NCBI GenBank assembly: GCA_012934845.2 | Contig: WNNJ02001618.1 | Location: 1-64,000 of the forward strand | Source of the DNA: Pomphorhynchus laevis | Lineage: Eukaryota; Acanthocephala; Palaeacanthocephala; Echinorhynchida; Pomphorhynchidae | Reading direction: 5' to 3' | DNA length: 64,000 nt | Shown here: piece by piece, positions 1 to 9,840 of the stretch | Layout of the letters: each line of letters opens with the position of its first letter | How positions within the stretch are numbered: position 1 is the stretch's first letter | The notes under the pieces: model-generated | What the model was told of the DNA's origin: nothing | The model's input: only the letters and a program-made list of their open reading frames with translations | Database searches by the model: none | Made by a program: the position numbers and the translations under genes

Positions 1-655
1 ATAATTGAATTAATAGAATCCTTAAATATTTTGATAAATCAAAATTATTTAAATGTAGGGACATCTATATTTAGACAAGTAAAAGGTGTTCCAATGGGTG
101 GTAATAGTAGCCCAATTATAGCTGACTTGTTTTTAAGCTTTATAGAATATGAATTTGTTCATAACTGTGAAAAAACTAAATCTAAACTATATAAATATAT
201 GAAGTATATGTTTCGATACATTGATGATATATGTGTATTTAATTCTATGATTTTTTTATTCAATTAGTGAACAAATTTATCCAGAAAGCCTTATTCTTAA
301 CAAAACCAATATTGATGATAAAGAAGGTGTATATCTAGATATGAACATTAATTAACATTAACTAAAACTACTATTAATTTATATCGTAAAGATGACATTT
401 AAATTTACAAGAAACATATTTTGCATGAGCATTCATGCATACCATATAATATAAAATATAATACATTAAATAATGAAATTTTAAGAATTGCAACAATATG
501 TAATGATATTGGTTTTCTTCAAAATCATTTAAATAATTTAATAGATACATATTTTAAACTAGGTTACTATAAAAATAAAATCAATCAGAAAATAGTAAAA
601 TATATAAATCAACACAATAATATTAAAAATAAATTTAAACTCTTAAGCTGAGAAA
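1..655 (+). pseudogene. F1 retroelement RT, C-terminal fragment (cut by window edge)
   Basis: The frame is already open at the window edge, so the start is not in view. It carries the RT motifs VPMGGNSSPIIADLF (about 90-135) and FRYIDDICVF (about 210-240), the latter holding the catalytic aspartates. A T-run near 250 shifts the frame, and small deletions follow around 340-420. The C-terminal part (CIPYNIKYNTLNNEI onward) is readable at 421-651. Other copies in the window keep this part in one frame, so this is a dead copy. The RT resembles Penelope-type enzymes (inference from GxPMG and YIDD plus the flanking motifs). No endonuclease is present. Confidence 0.85.
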
Positions 656-1030
656 TTTTATGGATCATAAATAAAATTCTTTGTATTAGAATAATATACA
701 CTAGATAATCCAATTTTATCAGAGGAAATACTTCATTAGCATATATTTTACCCCGCAACTATTTTGCGTTGAGAAATAGAAGAAAAACATGATTGCATAA
801 ATTCCTCCTGATGCCATATAATCCTAATACCTATATTTCATCTGTTATTAATACATTAGCACGTATTAATAAATTTATACACGCAGAACATTTTAATGAT
901 AAAATGTTTTATTGTTTAATGTTCTACGATACTTAATAATAAAATTTCATCAGATGAAATAGTCATTAGCATGTATTTGAACCCGCGGTTATATTGGATC
1001 GAAGATTAAGATTATTTTTACATAGCAGTT
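656..1030 (+). repeat. Degenerate F1 3'-terminal repeat, two partial copies
   Basis: Sequence after the RT fragment matches the F1 3' untranslated region: GAGGAAATAC, ATTAGCAT and CCTCCTGATG at about 720-815. A second partial match (TCATCAGATGAAATAGTCATTAGCATG) lies at about 945-1015. Both are more diverged than the copies at 14.5, 16.6 and 62.9 kb, and the terminal CTGAGTCTACG motif is absent. Confidence 0.6.
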
Positions 1031-1039
1031 TTTATACGA

Positions 1040-2111
1040 ATTTAATAATAAAAATAATGTAAAATTAAAGTAATAAATAATAATTTAATCAAACCAAAAC
1101 AAAATAATAACACAATTAGAAAAAACAAATGAATTGAAAAAATTAAAATAATGTAATATTAGAATAATTAATTATAATTTAATTTAATGTTGAAATCTGA
1201 TATATTATTATCATTAAATTAGGTGTTTTTTAATACAATACGCCTCTTGAATAATGCAAGATAACAAGTTACTTTCAAATGATAAAATTGATGCATTACC
1301 AAAATCAACAAAATAATTCAAACTCACAAAATGCTGAGCAACAGCACAAGAATTGGTCTCTTTACGTACATTATAATTATATTGTTTAATACGCTTAACC
1401 AAACCCTGACCAGTTTGACCAGCATATACCTGTTCGCATTCTTTACAAGGTATTTTTATAAACAACGGCATCTTTGTTTAAATCTGGTTTACGCTTAAAA
1501 ATGTTGTGAAGTTTAGGTAATTTTCTGATAAAAATGTGCACTTTGTTAATACAACTATTTTTGATGTTTATGTTAATAAACTTTGAAAATACTGAATTCC
1601 ACTTGTTACTAACAAAAGTTATTCCTATATGATGTAATCTTTTTATCAGACCAAACACTTTATTTTTATGCGCTAACGATTTAAGTTTAACTTTCTTAAT
1701 TGCCTAAAGCGGAAAACCAATTTTTAGTAAATTATGAGTGATAGGCTCTTCGCTTTCACAAATTAAGTGATAGTTAGAACAGATAAGCATGCAACGTAGG
1801 TAATGTGTCGTAGCGGCGGAAATCAGCCAATTAGTTGGAACGTTTGAGGTCCACAAAACAATATCTGGTCCTGTACCAAATTTTTGATAGACACATGTTT
1901 GAAGTATAGAAGGATTAACCCAATGCAAGAACAAAGGTAGGACCAAAGTGCAATATCAATTGGTCTTGCACTTCAACACAGTGCAAGACTAATTGTAGCT
2001 TCATATTCTACTTTTTTTATAAAATTTCAAAGTTTATTGCTACCACTTTACGATTACATATAACTGAGAGTCATTTCTCATACATTAAGGATGGACCTCA
2101 TTTTTCTCTGT
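1040..2111 (-). mobile_element. Penelope-like element (PLE-C), 3' half: thumb plus GIY-YIG
   Basis: On the minus strand this reads RT thumb sequence, then a GIY-YIG nuclease, then an A+T-rich 3' region. It is the mirror copy of 8451-9420 and nearly identical to it over about 1.1 kb. Its RT head (2112-2484) lies in the opposite orientation, so the element had already suffered a 5' inversion before it was duplicated. The 3' end beyond about 1140 diverges from the other copy. No intact frame is left. Confidence 0.75.
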
Positions 2112-2231
2112 AACCCGTAGACATAACGCTCTTAAACATTCATTGTTTACAGCTGACATCATCTCTCTCTATACTAACATTCCGCTCTCTGATGCTATAA
2201 ACATTGCAGCTGATATATTAACCCACCAGGT
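1140..2231. repeat. Arm of a ~1.1 kb inverted repeat (partner 8334-9420)
   Basis: This segment is the near-identical reverse complement of 8334-9420, including untranslated sequence and the same A-run frameshift in the GIY-YIG gene. The arms are about 6.1 kb apart and enclose F1, ubiquilin pseudogene and RLE-B material. Similarity fades on the outer side (around 1140 and 9420) and stops at about 2231 and 8334 on the inner side. Confidence 0.8.
1214..1946 (-). pseudogene. PLE-C RT thumb and GIY-YIG endonuclease, frameshifted
   Basis: Three minus-strand frames line up as one protein: thumb (1946-1704, ending NLLKIGFPL), linker (1658-1443, MFGLIKRLHHIGITF...NKDAVVYK) and nuclease (1471-1214). 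The nuclease has the Penelope GIY-YIG signature: IPCKECEQVYAGQTGQGL with a following KRIKQY. The normal VYKIPC reading crosses a run of A's, where an extra A shifts the frame. The copy at 8.9-9.35 kb carries the same shift. In PLEs this domain nicks target DNA to prime reverse transcription. The family call rests on motifs only. Confidence 0.75.
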
Positions 2232-2484
2232 GATATTCTTCTTAATCATTAAGATTGGCATACCGTCCTTACAATGTGTACCAGTCGTTGCAATTTTATT
2301 TTTAAATCTGTAATGTGAGATTAGATCGATAGATTGGCAATAAGCAACCCTCTTGCTCCTGTATTGTCCAAGTTATACATCAGGAATTGGGAAAATTCTT
2401 TTGTCAATAGTATTGATAGAGTTGTCAAGTGTTTTCGTTATGCTGACAATGCATTTTTGGTTGCTCAACTAATTGGCTGATTTC
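2112..2484 (+). pseudogene. PLE-C RT core fragment
   Basis: The plus strand reads LFTADIISLYTNIPLSDAIN (the Penelope motif with SLxTNIP), later NPLAPVLSKLYIRNWENSF and CFRYADNAFLVAQ. The last is the catalytic RYxDD box with its second aspartate changed to asparagine. A deletion joins LVAQ directly to sequence found in the thumb (TNWLISAA at 8.73 kb). The F1 terminus follows immediately at 2485. The same 373-bp block, with the same internal junction and the same F1 neighbour, recurs at 16035-16403. Confidence 0.75.
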
Positions 2485-2762
2485 CGCCGATAACTGAGTC
2501 TACATATTTAATATAATTATAAAACTAAACAAAACATAATAATGCTAAATCAAAATTTAATAATTAAATAATAAAATTAATAATTGTTTTTAGATTTTCT
2601 ATAATTTAAATCAAGTTAAAATAAAAAATTGAAATTTAAAATAAACGTCATTTTTATGAATTGAGTAATAAATAACAGACGTTGTATCAGAATAAGAATT
2701 AGAGGTCATCAGGAGGAACTGCTATGCTATCAGGTTTCGGCCCCTAACTCCTCTACCCAACA
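2485..2762 (-). repeat. F1 3' end, 5'-truncated solo copy
   Basis: On the plus strand this begins TAACTGAGTCTACATATTTA, the F1 terminus, and runs inward through GGTCATCAGGAGGAACTGC and GCTATCAGGTTTCGGCCCC. It stops at CCCAACATA and a TAGTAAAA simple repeat follows (2763-2825). Only the last ~280 bp of F1 is present, as expected for a truncated reverse-transcription product. Confidence 0.8.
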
Positions 2763-2839
2763 TAATAGTAAAATAGTAAATCAAATAGTAAAATAGTCAA
2801 ATAATAAAATAGTAAATTACAATAAAAGTCAAGAGTCTT

Positions 2840-3988
2840 CAATACGTTCTACAGCCATATTTGCGTCCCCCATAGATGCAACAAGCGCTTCAAAATTTGT
2901 ATCACGCCTATGAAATCCCGCTGTCTGCATTTGTACAAGTTCGGATGCATAAAGTTCGGATGCATTGTTGATTTGTTAGCTGATGTTGCTGGTGATGAAG
3001 ACGATCTAATGGTTGAAACAGCGAAAGAAAGACTTCTTTCGCTGTTTCAACCATTAGATCGTCTTCATCACCAGCAACATCAGCTGACAAATCAACAACA
3101 AAAGCAAACTCAAGAACAACTTTATGCATCCGAACTTGTACAAATGCAGACAGCGGGATTTCATAGGCGTGATACAAATTTTAAAGCGCTTGTTGCATCT
3201 ATGGGGAACGCAAATATGGCTGTAGAATCTATATGGCTGCAAATATGGCTTCATCTTTACATTAGATGAAGTAGGTTGACTATTCATTTGATTATCGACT
3301 AAACCGCTTATATTTGAAGATATCAACTGTGAATATACTTGTGGGGATGTGCCCCTAAGACGAATTAGGTTTGTAGAATTTGTACAATCGACATTAATGC
3401 TCGAGGATTTATGTATAGAGCACGAATTTCAGGTATTGTCCCCTGACTTATAAACTCATGAATTACACGATGTAGATGTTTTCTTTATCTTTCGTCCTGT
3501 ATAAATTCATAGGTACGCAGCGGATTAAGTAGAATACCAAGATCGCGGATAGAATTATTCATGTTTGTTTTAAAACTGGATGCCAGCAACATGTCGATTA
3601 ACATGTGAGGATTTCCAGCAGCGACTACTAATAATTGTTGAGGGTTCATCGTAGAATACCGATTGGTGTTTTCGGTTGCAAATGCGACCCTAACTTGATT
3701 GTAATAGATACATAGGCGAATCGACTAAATTAAATGGCAAATGATTTAAAATGTATGCAGATCAATTATTTTGAAATGTAGTATTCTGATATGCCCTGGG
3801 TTAGGCAAGGGGTTTGTATTTTCAGTTCGTACTTGACTAGTGTTAGCTGTACTAGATGAGCTAGAATTAGTATTCAAAGGGTTTTCGCCAAACTGCTCAT
3901 GTGCAACATTAAGCATTGAATCTTGAAAATCGCGATAAATTCTCTGTCGAACATTATATCCGCTCGGTAAACTCTCAAACTTAATCCG
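2840..3988 (-). pseudogene. Ubiquilin-like pseudogene, copy 2 (central linker to UBA)
   Basis: The minus strand from 3988 reads FESLPSGYNVRQRIYRDFQD and NVAHEQFGENPLN, then RTENTNPLPNPG. These match the ubiquilin segment after the first STI1 pair ([29 protein letters not shown], RTENxxPLPNPW). Downstream frames are broken by several stops. The C-terminal UBA domain (ELVQMQTAGFHRRDTNFKAL, then ASMGDANMAVER) is recognisable at about 2847-2960. There is no ubiquitin-like N-terminus. Ubiquilins shuttle ubiquitinated clients to the proteasome; this copy cannot make a functional one. Confidence 0.82.
2847..3227. repeat. ~190-bp-arm palindrome made from the ubiquilin UBA exon
   Basis: Left arm 2847-3029 and right arm 3034-3227 are reverse complements around a 4-base spacer (3030-3033). 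The inner 19 bases of each arm are a perfect match. The right arm keeps about 20 bases (a CAAAAGCAAACTC stretch) that the left arm has lost. The UBA coding sequence is therefore readable on both strands, which yields misleading overlapping ORFs. Confidence 0.9.
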
Positions 3989-5135
3989 CATGCATAAAGT
4001 TATTCTAGAGTTTGGTTTGGTTGTTGATTTCTCGGCTGATGTTGCTGGGGATGAAGACGATTTAATAGTTGAAACAACAAAGCAGTATAATCTTGATTTT
4101 AATTTTGTAAATTTTGAGATGCTGTTGTTGCATAAGCTGTTTGTCTATTGCTTGGTAATTGAACAGAATCTACATTAGATAAAGTAGGTTGACTACTCAT
4201 TTGATTATCGACTAGACCGTTTATATTTGAAGATATCAACTGTGCATATTCTTGTGGGGATGTGCCCCTAAGATGAATTAGGTTTTGTTGAATTTGTACA
4301 ATCGGCATTAATGCTCGAGGATTTGTGTATAAAGCACGAATTTCAGGTATTGGTCACTGACTTATAAACTCATGAATTACACGATGTACTTGTTCTCTTT
4401 GTATTTCGTCCTGTACAAATTCATATGTACGCAGCAGATTAAGTAGAATACCAGGATCGCGGATAAAATTATCCATATTTGGATTAAAACTGGATTCCCG
4501 CAACATGTCGATTAACATGCTAGGATTTTCAGCAGCGTCAATTAATAATTGTTGAGGGTTTTTCGTAGAATACCGATTAGTGTTTTAGCCTAATGTAGAT
4601 TGCAAAGGCGACTCTAAACGATTTGTATTAGATACATATAATCTTGACGAATCGACAAAATTAAATGGCAAAAGATTTAAAATAGATGCAGATCGATTAT
4701 TTTGAAATGTAGTGTTCTGAGATGCCCCAGGGTTAGGCAGGGGGTTTGTATTTTCAGTTCATACTTGACTATTGTTAGCTGTACTAGAATTAGTATTAAT
4801 GAGCTAGAATTAGTATTTAAAGGATTATCGCCAAACTGATCATGTGCCGTATTAAACATTGGTTCGTGAAAATCAGGATAAATTTACTATCGAACATTAT
4901 ATCCGCTCTGTAAACTCTCGAGGTTAATCAGGGCTCTATCATGGTTTCTCGTAATTTACTGTAATGTTGTAGGATTACGAATCATTTCTATTGTTTGACG
5001 CATAAAATCCGGATTGTTAAAGAATTGTGAAACCTCATAATTCTGCTCCATCACTCTTTGCATTTGTGGATTGTTAAGCTTAATTGAACTAAACCTGCTT
5101 GCAGCATAGCCAGGGATCTCAGAAGACATAGAAAT
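3989..5135 (-). pseudogene. Ubiquilin-like pseudogene, copy 1 (STI1 to pre-UBA)
   Basis: From about 5130 the minus strand reads IPGYAASRFSSIKLNNPQMQ, then FFNNPDFMRQTIEMIRNPTT and RNHDRALINLESLQSGYN: the ubiquilin STI1 region (NNPxxMRQTxEMxRNP, NxDRALxNLES). It continues through HDQFGDNPLNTN, PNPGASQNTTF, the second STI1 part (NPRALMPIVQIQQNLIHLRG) and LHPQQHQPRNQQPNQT just before the UBA. Stops occur after TTLQ and NVR. A local duplication of AGCTAGAATTAGTATT near 4785-4815 shifts the frame. Copy 2 follows head to tail at 3988. No introns are evident across the homologous span, which suggests a processed origin. Confidence 0.82.
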
Positions 5136-5189
5136 ATAAGCATTTTGTTAGGGGGGGGTTACTTACAGCAAAATCAACTGCTAAAGGAG

Positions 5190-6985
5190 GGTCTTTATTA
5201 AATAGAATGTCCGCCGGTCTCTCTCAAACCACGAACTAGGTTGAGTACCTCCTTTGCCACCCTCAATCCAGCAAAAACCTGAATGCCTGGGTGGCCTCCA
5301 AACTGGCATGTTAGGGTGTGGAAGCTTAATTTGTCTGCTATCCTAAGGCATTGTCTGCATCGATAATTACTGTTGCAGAGAGACATCTATAACCATAGAC
5401 TTAGAAGCACAACAAATTCATTTGGTGCCAAGTTCATATGAGTAGCTTTGCTAGGGACGGCCTGTAACCAAGCAAAAGCGTGTGAGGATGAAACTACCAA
5501 TATTCGGGCAGTATTGAAGCGATGGGCATTCTCCAATAGCTTACGTTGCGACACTTCTCAACGTGACAAGATAATCCTCGTTGATTTGTTTGCGGATTTC
5601 CTACATGTTGCGGAATAATAGATTTAACGAATTCGTACCCAGGGAAAGTTTTAGGGTCAAGGTTTAATTGGCTAGCACAGTGTCTATAGTGAACAGGAAG
5701 GCTGCTAGAGAGTGTTGAAAGCCGCTTCGAAGGCCCAGTCCTCCCATTTTCAGCGTAAAGCAAGCTTGCATCCACGGCTACATATCGGGTTGAATAGAAG
5801 TGATATTGCTAAAACACTTCAATATCAAGCGGTCGAACAATCGGAAAAACTCTTCGGCGAAGAAGGGGTCTATAGTACGCATTAAATGGTTTACCCGTGG
5901 AGCGGATGCGCAGCTACGAAGCAGGATGAATGGTATCCCGAGCAATGCTCCTTAACCCGATTGAAATTCCAAGAATTGTAAAGTATTTTTGTTGTGTCAA
6001 CCAATGAGATCCATAGGCATCTGTCCTTTATCAAATCGACAATATCAGCCCTACCAATTACTTCGGTCTTTTTCCAGTCAATAGACAATCCAATCGCAGG
6101 AAAATTAGCAGCAAGACGAGCTAGAGCCTCGCCCACCGCCAACAGGAGCTCTTCCGATTATTCCGTCATCGAGCTACCAACTATTTAAGCTGATACCTTC
6201 AATCTCTGATATCTGGACGACAATTGGTTCAATCGCCAGGCAAAACAGAACTGGACCAAGATCATCTCTTTGTTATACCCCTTTTCGAGACTCAAGAGGT
6301 TTCAGGCTACCGAACCGAAGGATCGAGGGAGTGCTGTAGCACCATGATGTCCATTTACAAATTTCTGGAAAATTCCTACTGATAGCGTTGACGAAGGAAT
6401 TCCGTTTCAGCGATTAAAAGCGTTAGCCAAGTCTATTTTAGCCCAAACCCAATTGACATCTCGATCATGAAGTTGTTGTAGCCGACTTGCTTGATGTACT
6501 ATCTGTTCCATTCCGATTAGCGTTGCTACACCGAGCGGGTGCGGATGGAGGGATCCGGCAAATCGCTGTCGAAATTTGGAGCAAATGCACTTAGCGCAAA
6601 GACAACGTAATGTTTCCACAATGGCAATGTGGCGGATCCATCCATCTGGTCTGTTAAATGTCATGAAATTAGCACCTGCGACAAAAGGCACGACGTCGTT
6701 GGGGAAAGTACCAGCGTTCATGTTGTTGACGAGTGACGTTAAGCTTTGAAGCAAAACCCCATGATCTACCGACAGCAAATCTCGAATATGTTCAACCCTC
6801 AAACCTAAAGAGCCAGGAGAGGAAAATGATGATAATGATAGGATTGCGGCGTCAACTATGTCTGAGTCAACCGAAAAAGGGGTACTCAAAGATGGTTGAC
6901 TAGGACTTTGGAGAACATCATGTAAAGGTGTAGCTCTGTCAGTATTCCGCGCAAATATTCTGAATATTCGCATGTATTATTGGAA
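5190..6985 (-). mobile_element. RLE-B non-LTR retrotransposon, broken
   Basis: Read from 6973 down: RT fingers at 6973-6407, with SFSSPGSLGLRVEHIRDLL, GWIRHIAIVETLRCLCAKCI (the GIRPIAVGETLRRLxAK motif) and WVWAKIDLANAFNR (catalytic motif A). Later parts are in separate frames: 6142-5891 (AIGLSIDWKKTEVIG), 5775-5494, and 5386-5198, which holds the zinc-knuckle-like CRQCLRIADKLSFHTLTC next to GGHPGI. The nuclease itself is missing. Stops and shifts separate the pieces. It borders the ubiquilin pseudogene at about 5150. Confidence 0.72.
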
Positions 6986-7784
6986 GTAAGGCGGCGCATC
7001 GCCTTTCCGAAATTCCTATTTCGAGCCAATTCGATGACTTCCATAAATTCATTTTTCCTATCACGAGCTCCTCTGAATTTCCTAAATGATCGAACCCCGA
7101 AGTGGAATCAAGTTCTTTTCCATTTTCGAATTTGTCTATAAGCGCATTTAATTTGATCGAGTGTGGTCTCCGGCATGGTGCCGACATAAGGAAGTCTGTT
7201 GGCATAGCTTCAGTCTGTAGGCAGAGCTTACAGAACTTAATTCGGTAGGTATAGCTTTTGTGTTGATTTATATATTTTACTATTTTCTGCTTGATGTTAT
7301 TTTTATAGTAACCTAGTTTAAAATATGTATCTATTAAATTATTCAAATGATTTTGAAGAAAGCCAATATCATTAAATATTGTTGCAATTCTTAAAATTTC
7401 ATTATTTAATGTATTATATTTTATATTATATGGTATGCATGAATGCTCATGCAAAAATATGTTTCTTGTAAATTTAAATATGTCATCTTTACGATATAAA
7501 TTAATAGCAGTTTTAGTTAATGTTAATTTAATGTTCATATCTAGATATACACCTTCTTTATCATTAATATTGGTTTTGTTAAGAATAAGGCTTTCTGGAT
7601 AAATGTGCTCACTAATTGAATAAAAATTATTAGAATTAAATACACATATATCATCAATGTATCGAAACATATATTTCATATATTTATATTGTTTAGATTT
7701 AGTTTTTACACAGTTATGAACAAATTCATATTCTATAAAGCTTAAAAACAAGTCAGCTATAATTGGGGTACTATTAACTCCCAT
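6939..7784 (-). CDS. Chimeric ORF: F1 RT C-terminus fused to unrelated sequence
   Basis: One uninterrupted frame of 281 codons, opened by an ATG at 7784. Residues 1-180 are F1 RT from just before the YIDD box (FRYIDDICVF) through CIPYNIKYNTLNNEILRIAT to KIVKYINQHK. After about 7245 the F1 sequence stops. The frame continues for roughly 100 residues of unrelated sequence (KLCLQTEAMPTDFLMSAPCR, then KFENGKELDSTSGFDHLGNS) and ends inside the start of the RLE-B element. The second part was not recognised; it may be upstream RLE-B sequence. The missing fingers (GVPMG lies upstream in another frame) make RT activity unlikely. Confidence 0.5.
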   Translation of the reverse strand: MGVNSTPIIADLFLSFIEYEFVHNCVKTKSKQYKYMKYMFRYIDDICVFNSNNFYSISEHIYPESLILNKTNINDKEGVYLDMNIKLTLTKTAINLYRKDDIFKFTRNIFLHEHSCIPYNIKYNTLNNEILRIATIFNDIGFLQNHLNNLIDTYFKLGYYKNNIKQKIVKYINQHKSYTYRIKFCKLCLQTEAMPTDFLMSAPCRRPHSIKLNALIDKFENGKELDSTSGFDHLGNSEELVIGKMNLWKSSNWLEIGISERRCAALLPIIHANIQNICAEY

Positions 7785-8290
7785 TGGAACACCTTTTACT
7801 TGTATAAATATATATGTCCCTACTTTTTAATAATTTTGATTTATCAAAATATTTAAGGATTTTATTAATTCAATTTTATCCATATATTTATATTTACTTG
7901 ATGGTTTAATTTTTGTTAGATAGGCGTTATAGTTATTATAACATTTATATGTATATCTTTTCCGAATGAAAGATTAATTAATTTTACTAAAGCTTCTTTA
8001 ATATCTACTAAATAGACTATCTACTAAATATCTAGAAATATCTACTAAATCTAGATTTGTATAAAGCGTACTAAAATCGTATGTATTTATACTTTGAAAA
8101 TTTATTCATTTTGTCTGTTCTAAAAATTCTTTCGTAGAATTAATACTGAAATAGTGTTTTATACCAGTTTTAATTTCGACTACCTTACAATATTTTTAAA
8201 AATGTGCTTTAATTACTTTAAGTATTTTATTCATATAGACAGAAAGTGGTTTTAATGTACATTTAAACGCACTTTATATGAACCTAGGTT
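7245..8290 (-). mobile_element. F1 retroelement copy, lacks its 3' end
   Basis: The minus strand carries RT from PRFICS-type sequence near 8280, through STLYTNLD (about 8050), GVPMGVNSTPIIADLF and YIDDICVF, to the C-terminus at 7245. A repeated TCTACTAAATA stretch at about 8010-8050 breaks the upstream frame. The usual 3' UTR and terminal CTGAGTCTACG are replaced by the chimeric tail. At its 5' edge the palindrome AAACCTAGGTTT occurs two and a half times (8280-8332). Confidence 0.8.
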
Positions 8291-8333
8291 TTAATTAAAA
8301 ACCTAGGTTTTATTGTAAAAACCTAGGTATTAT

Positions 8334-8450
8334 TGGTGGGTTAAGAGCTAATATATCAGCTGCAATGTTTATAGCATCAGAGAGTGGAATGTTAGTAGAG
8401 AGAGATGATGTCAGCTGTAAACAATGAATGTTTAAGAGCGTTATGTCTAC
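8334..8450 (-). pseudogene. PLE-C RT head, inverted relative to the rest
   Basis: The minus strand encodes the same SLYTNIPLSDAINIAADIL segment seen at 2112-2231. It lies head to head with the plus-strand thumb and GIY-YIG (8621-9353). Such a 5' inversion is a known outcome of target-primed reverse transcription (twin priming). Confidence 0.7.
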
Positions 8451-9840
8451 GGGTTAAAGAGAAAAATGAGGTCAATCCTTAATGTATGAGAAATGACTCT
8501 CAGTTATATGTAATCGTAAAGTGGTAGCAATAAACTTTGAAATTTTATAAAAAAAGTAGAATATGAAGCTACAATTAGTCTTGCACTGTGTTGAAGTGCA
8601 AGACCAATTGATATTGCACTTTGGTCCTACCTTTGTTCTTGCATTGGGTTAATCCTTCTATACTTCAAACATGTGTCTATCAAAAATTTGGTACAGGACC
8701 AGATATTGTTTTGTGGACCTCAAACGTTCCAACTAATTGGCTGATTTCCGCCGCTACGACACATTACCTACGTTGCATGCTTATCTGTTCTAACTATCAC
8801 TTAATTTGTGAAAGCGAAGAGGCTATCACTCATAATTTACTAAAAATTGGTTTTCCGCTTTAGGCAATTAAGAAAGTTAAACTTAAATCGTTAGCGCATA
8901 AAAATAAAGTGTTTGGTCTGGTAAAAAGATTACATCATATAGGAATAACTTTTGTTAGTAACAAGTGGAATTCAGTATTTTCAAAGTTTATTAACATAAA
9001 CATCAAAAATAGTTGTATTAACAAAGTGCACATTTTTATCAGAAAATTACCTAAACTTCACAACATTTTTAAGCGTAAACCAGATTTAAACAAAGATGCC
9101 GTTGTTTATAAAAATACCTTGTAAAGAATGCGAACAGGTATATGCTGGTCAAACTGGTCAGGGTTTGGTTAAGCGTATTAAACAATATAATTATAATGTA
9201 CGTAAAGAGACCAATTCTTGTGCTGTTGCTCAGCATTTTGTGAGTTTGAATTATTTTGTTGATTTTGGTAATGCATCAATTTTATCATTTGAAAGTAACT
9301 TGTTATCTTGCATTATTCAAGAGGCGTATTGTATTAAAAAACACCTAATTTAATGATAATAATATATCAGATTTCAACATTAAATTAAATTATAATTAAT
9401 TATTATAATATTACATTATTTTAATTTTTTAATTCATCTGTTTTCTCATTTGTTTTCTCATTGTTCTAGGATTTTGTTTTGGTTTAGATTAAATTAAAAT
9501 TAATTACTCTATTATTACATTGTTTTTATTATTCAATTCATATGTTTTTATCACTTGTTTTATGGTTTTTCTTTTATTTTGTTTTATGATTTTGTTTTTT
9601 CCTTTTCATTTTCTATTTATTTGTTTTAAAATGTATAATGTTCAATTTATGTTGTATGCTTGTTTTGTTTTTGGTATGTTCTTTTTATTTTAAATTTAAA
9701 ATGAGGGGCACATTAATGCTTGAACTTTTGCATAAATGTTAAAAACGAAATTTTTTAAACATTTTTTTTGTAATCCTGATGATATCAGGAATTATCGAAA
9801 TATTGTATTTTGTCAAATAAAGGAAAATTAGTTTCTCTGC
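8451..9840 (+). mobile_element. PLE-C Penelope-like element, thumb, GIY-YIG and 3' end
   Basis: Thumb frame 8621-8863 (NWLISAATTHYLRCMLICSN...NLLKIGFPL), linker 8909-9124 and GIY-YIG 9096-9353 (CKECEQVYAGQTGQGL, then CAVAQHF). The last two frames overlap because of one extra A in the run before ACCTTGTAAAG. A long A+T-rich 3' UTR follows. It ends near 9775-9825 with CCTGATGATATCAGG...CGAAATATTG and an AATAAAG, a layout typical of Penelope 3' ends. Confidence 0.78.
8621..9353 (+). pseudogene. PLE-C thumb and GIY-YIG gene, frameshifted
   Basis: This is the counterpart of 1214-1946, differing at only a few positions (for example a Val for Ile in MFGLVKRLHH). The nuclease motif YAGQTGQGLVKRI is intact, but it cannot be reached from the thumb frame because of the stop after VVYKNTL. 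The identical lesion in both copies means they descend from one already broken copy. Confidence 0.75.

Noticed and set aside
2908-3326. Overlapping ORFs on both strands at 2.9-3.3 kb as separate genes
   Set aside because: They arise from the palindromic duplication of the ubiquilin UBA sequence; each strand reads the same domain or its mirror.
8334-9420. GIY-YIG ORF as a stand-alone homing endonuclease
   Set aside because: The upstream thumb and linker frames plus Penelope-style RT fragments show it is the C-terminal domain of a PLE protein.
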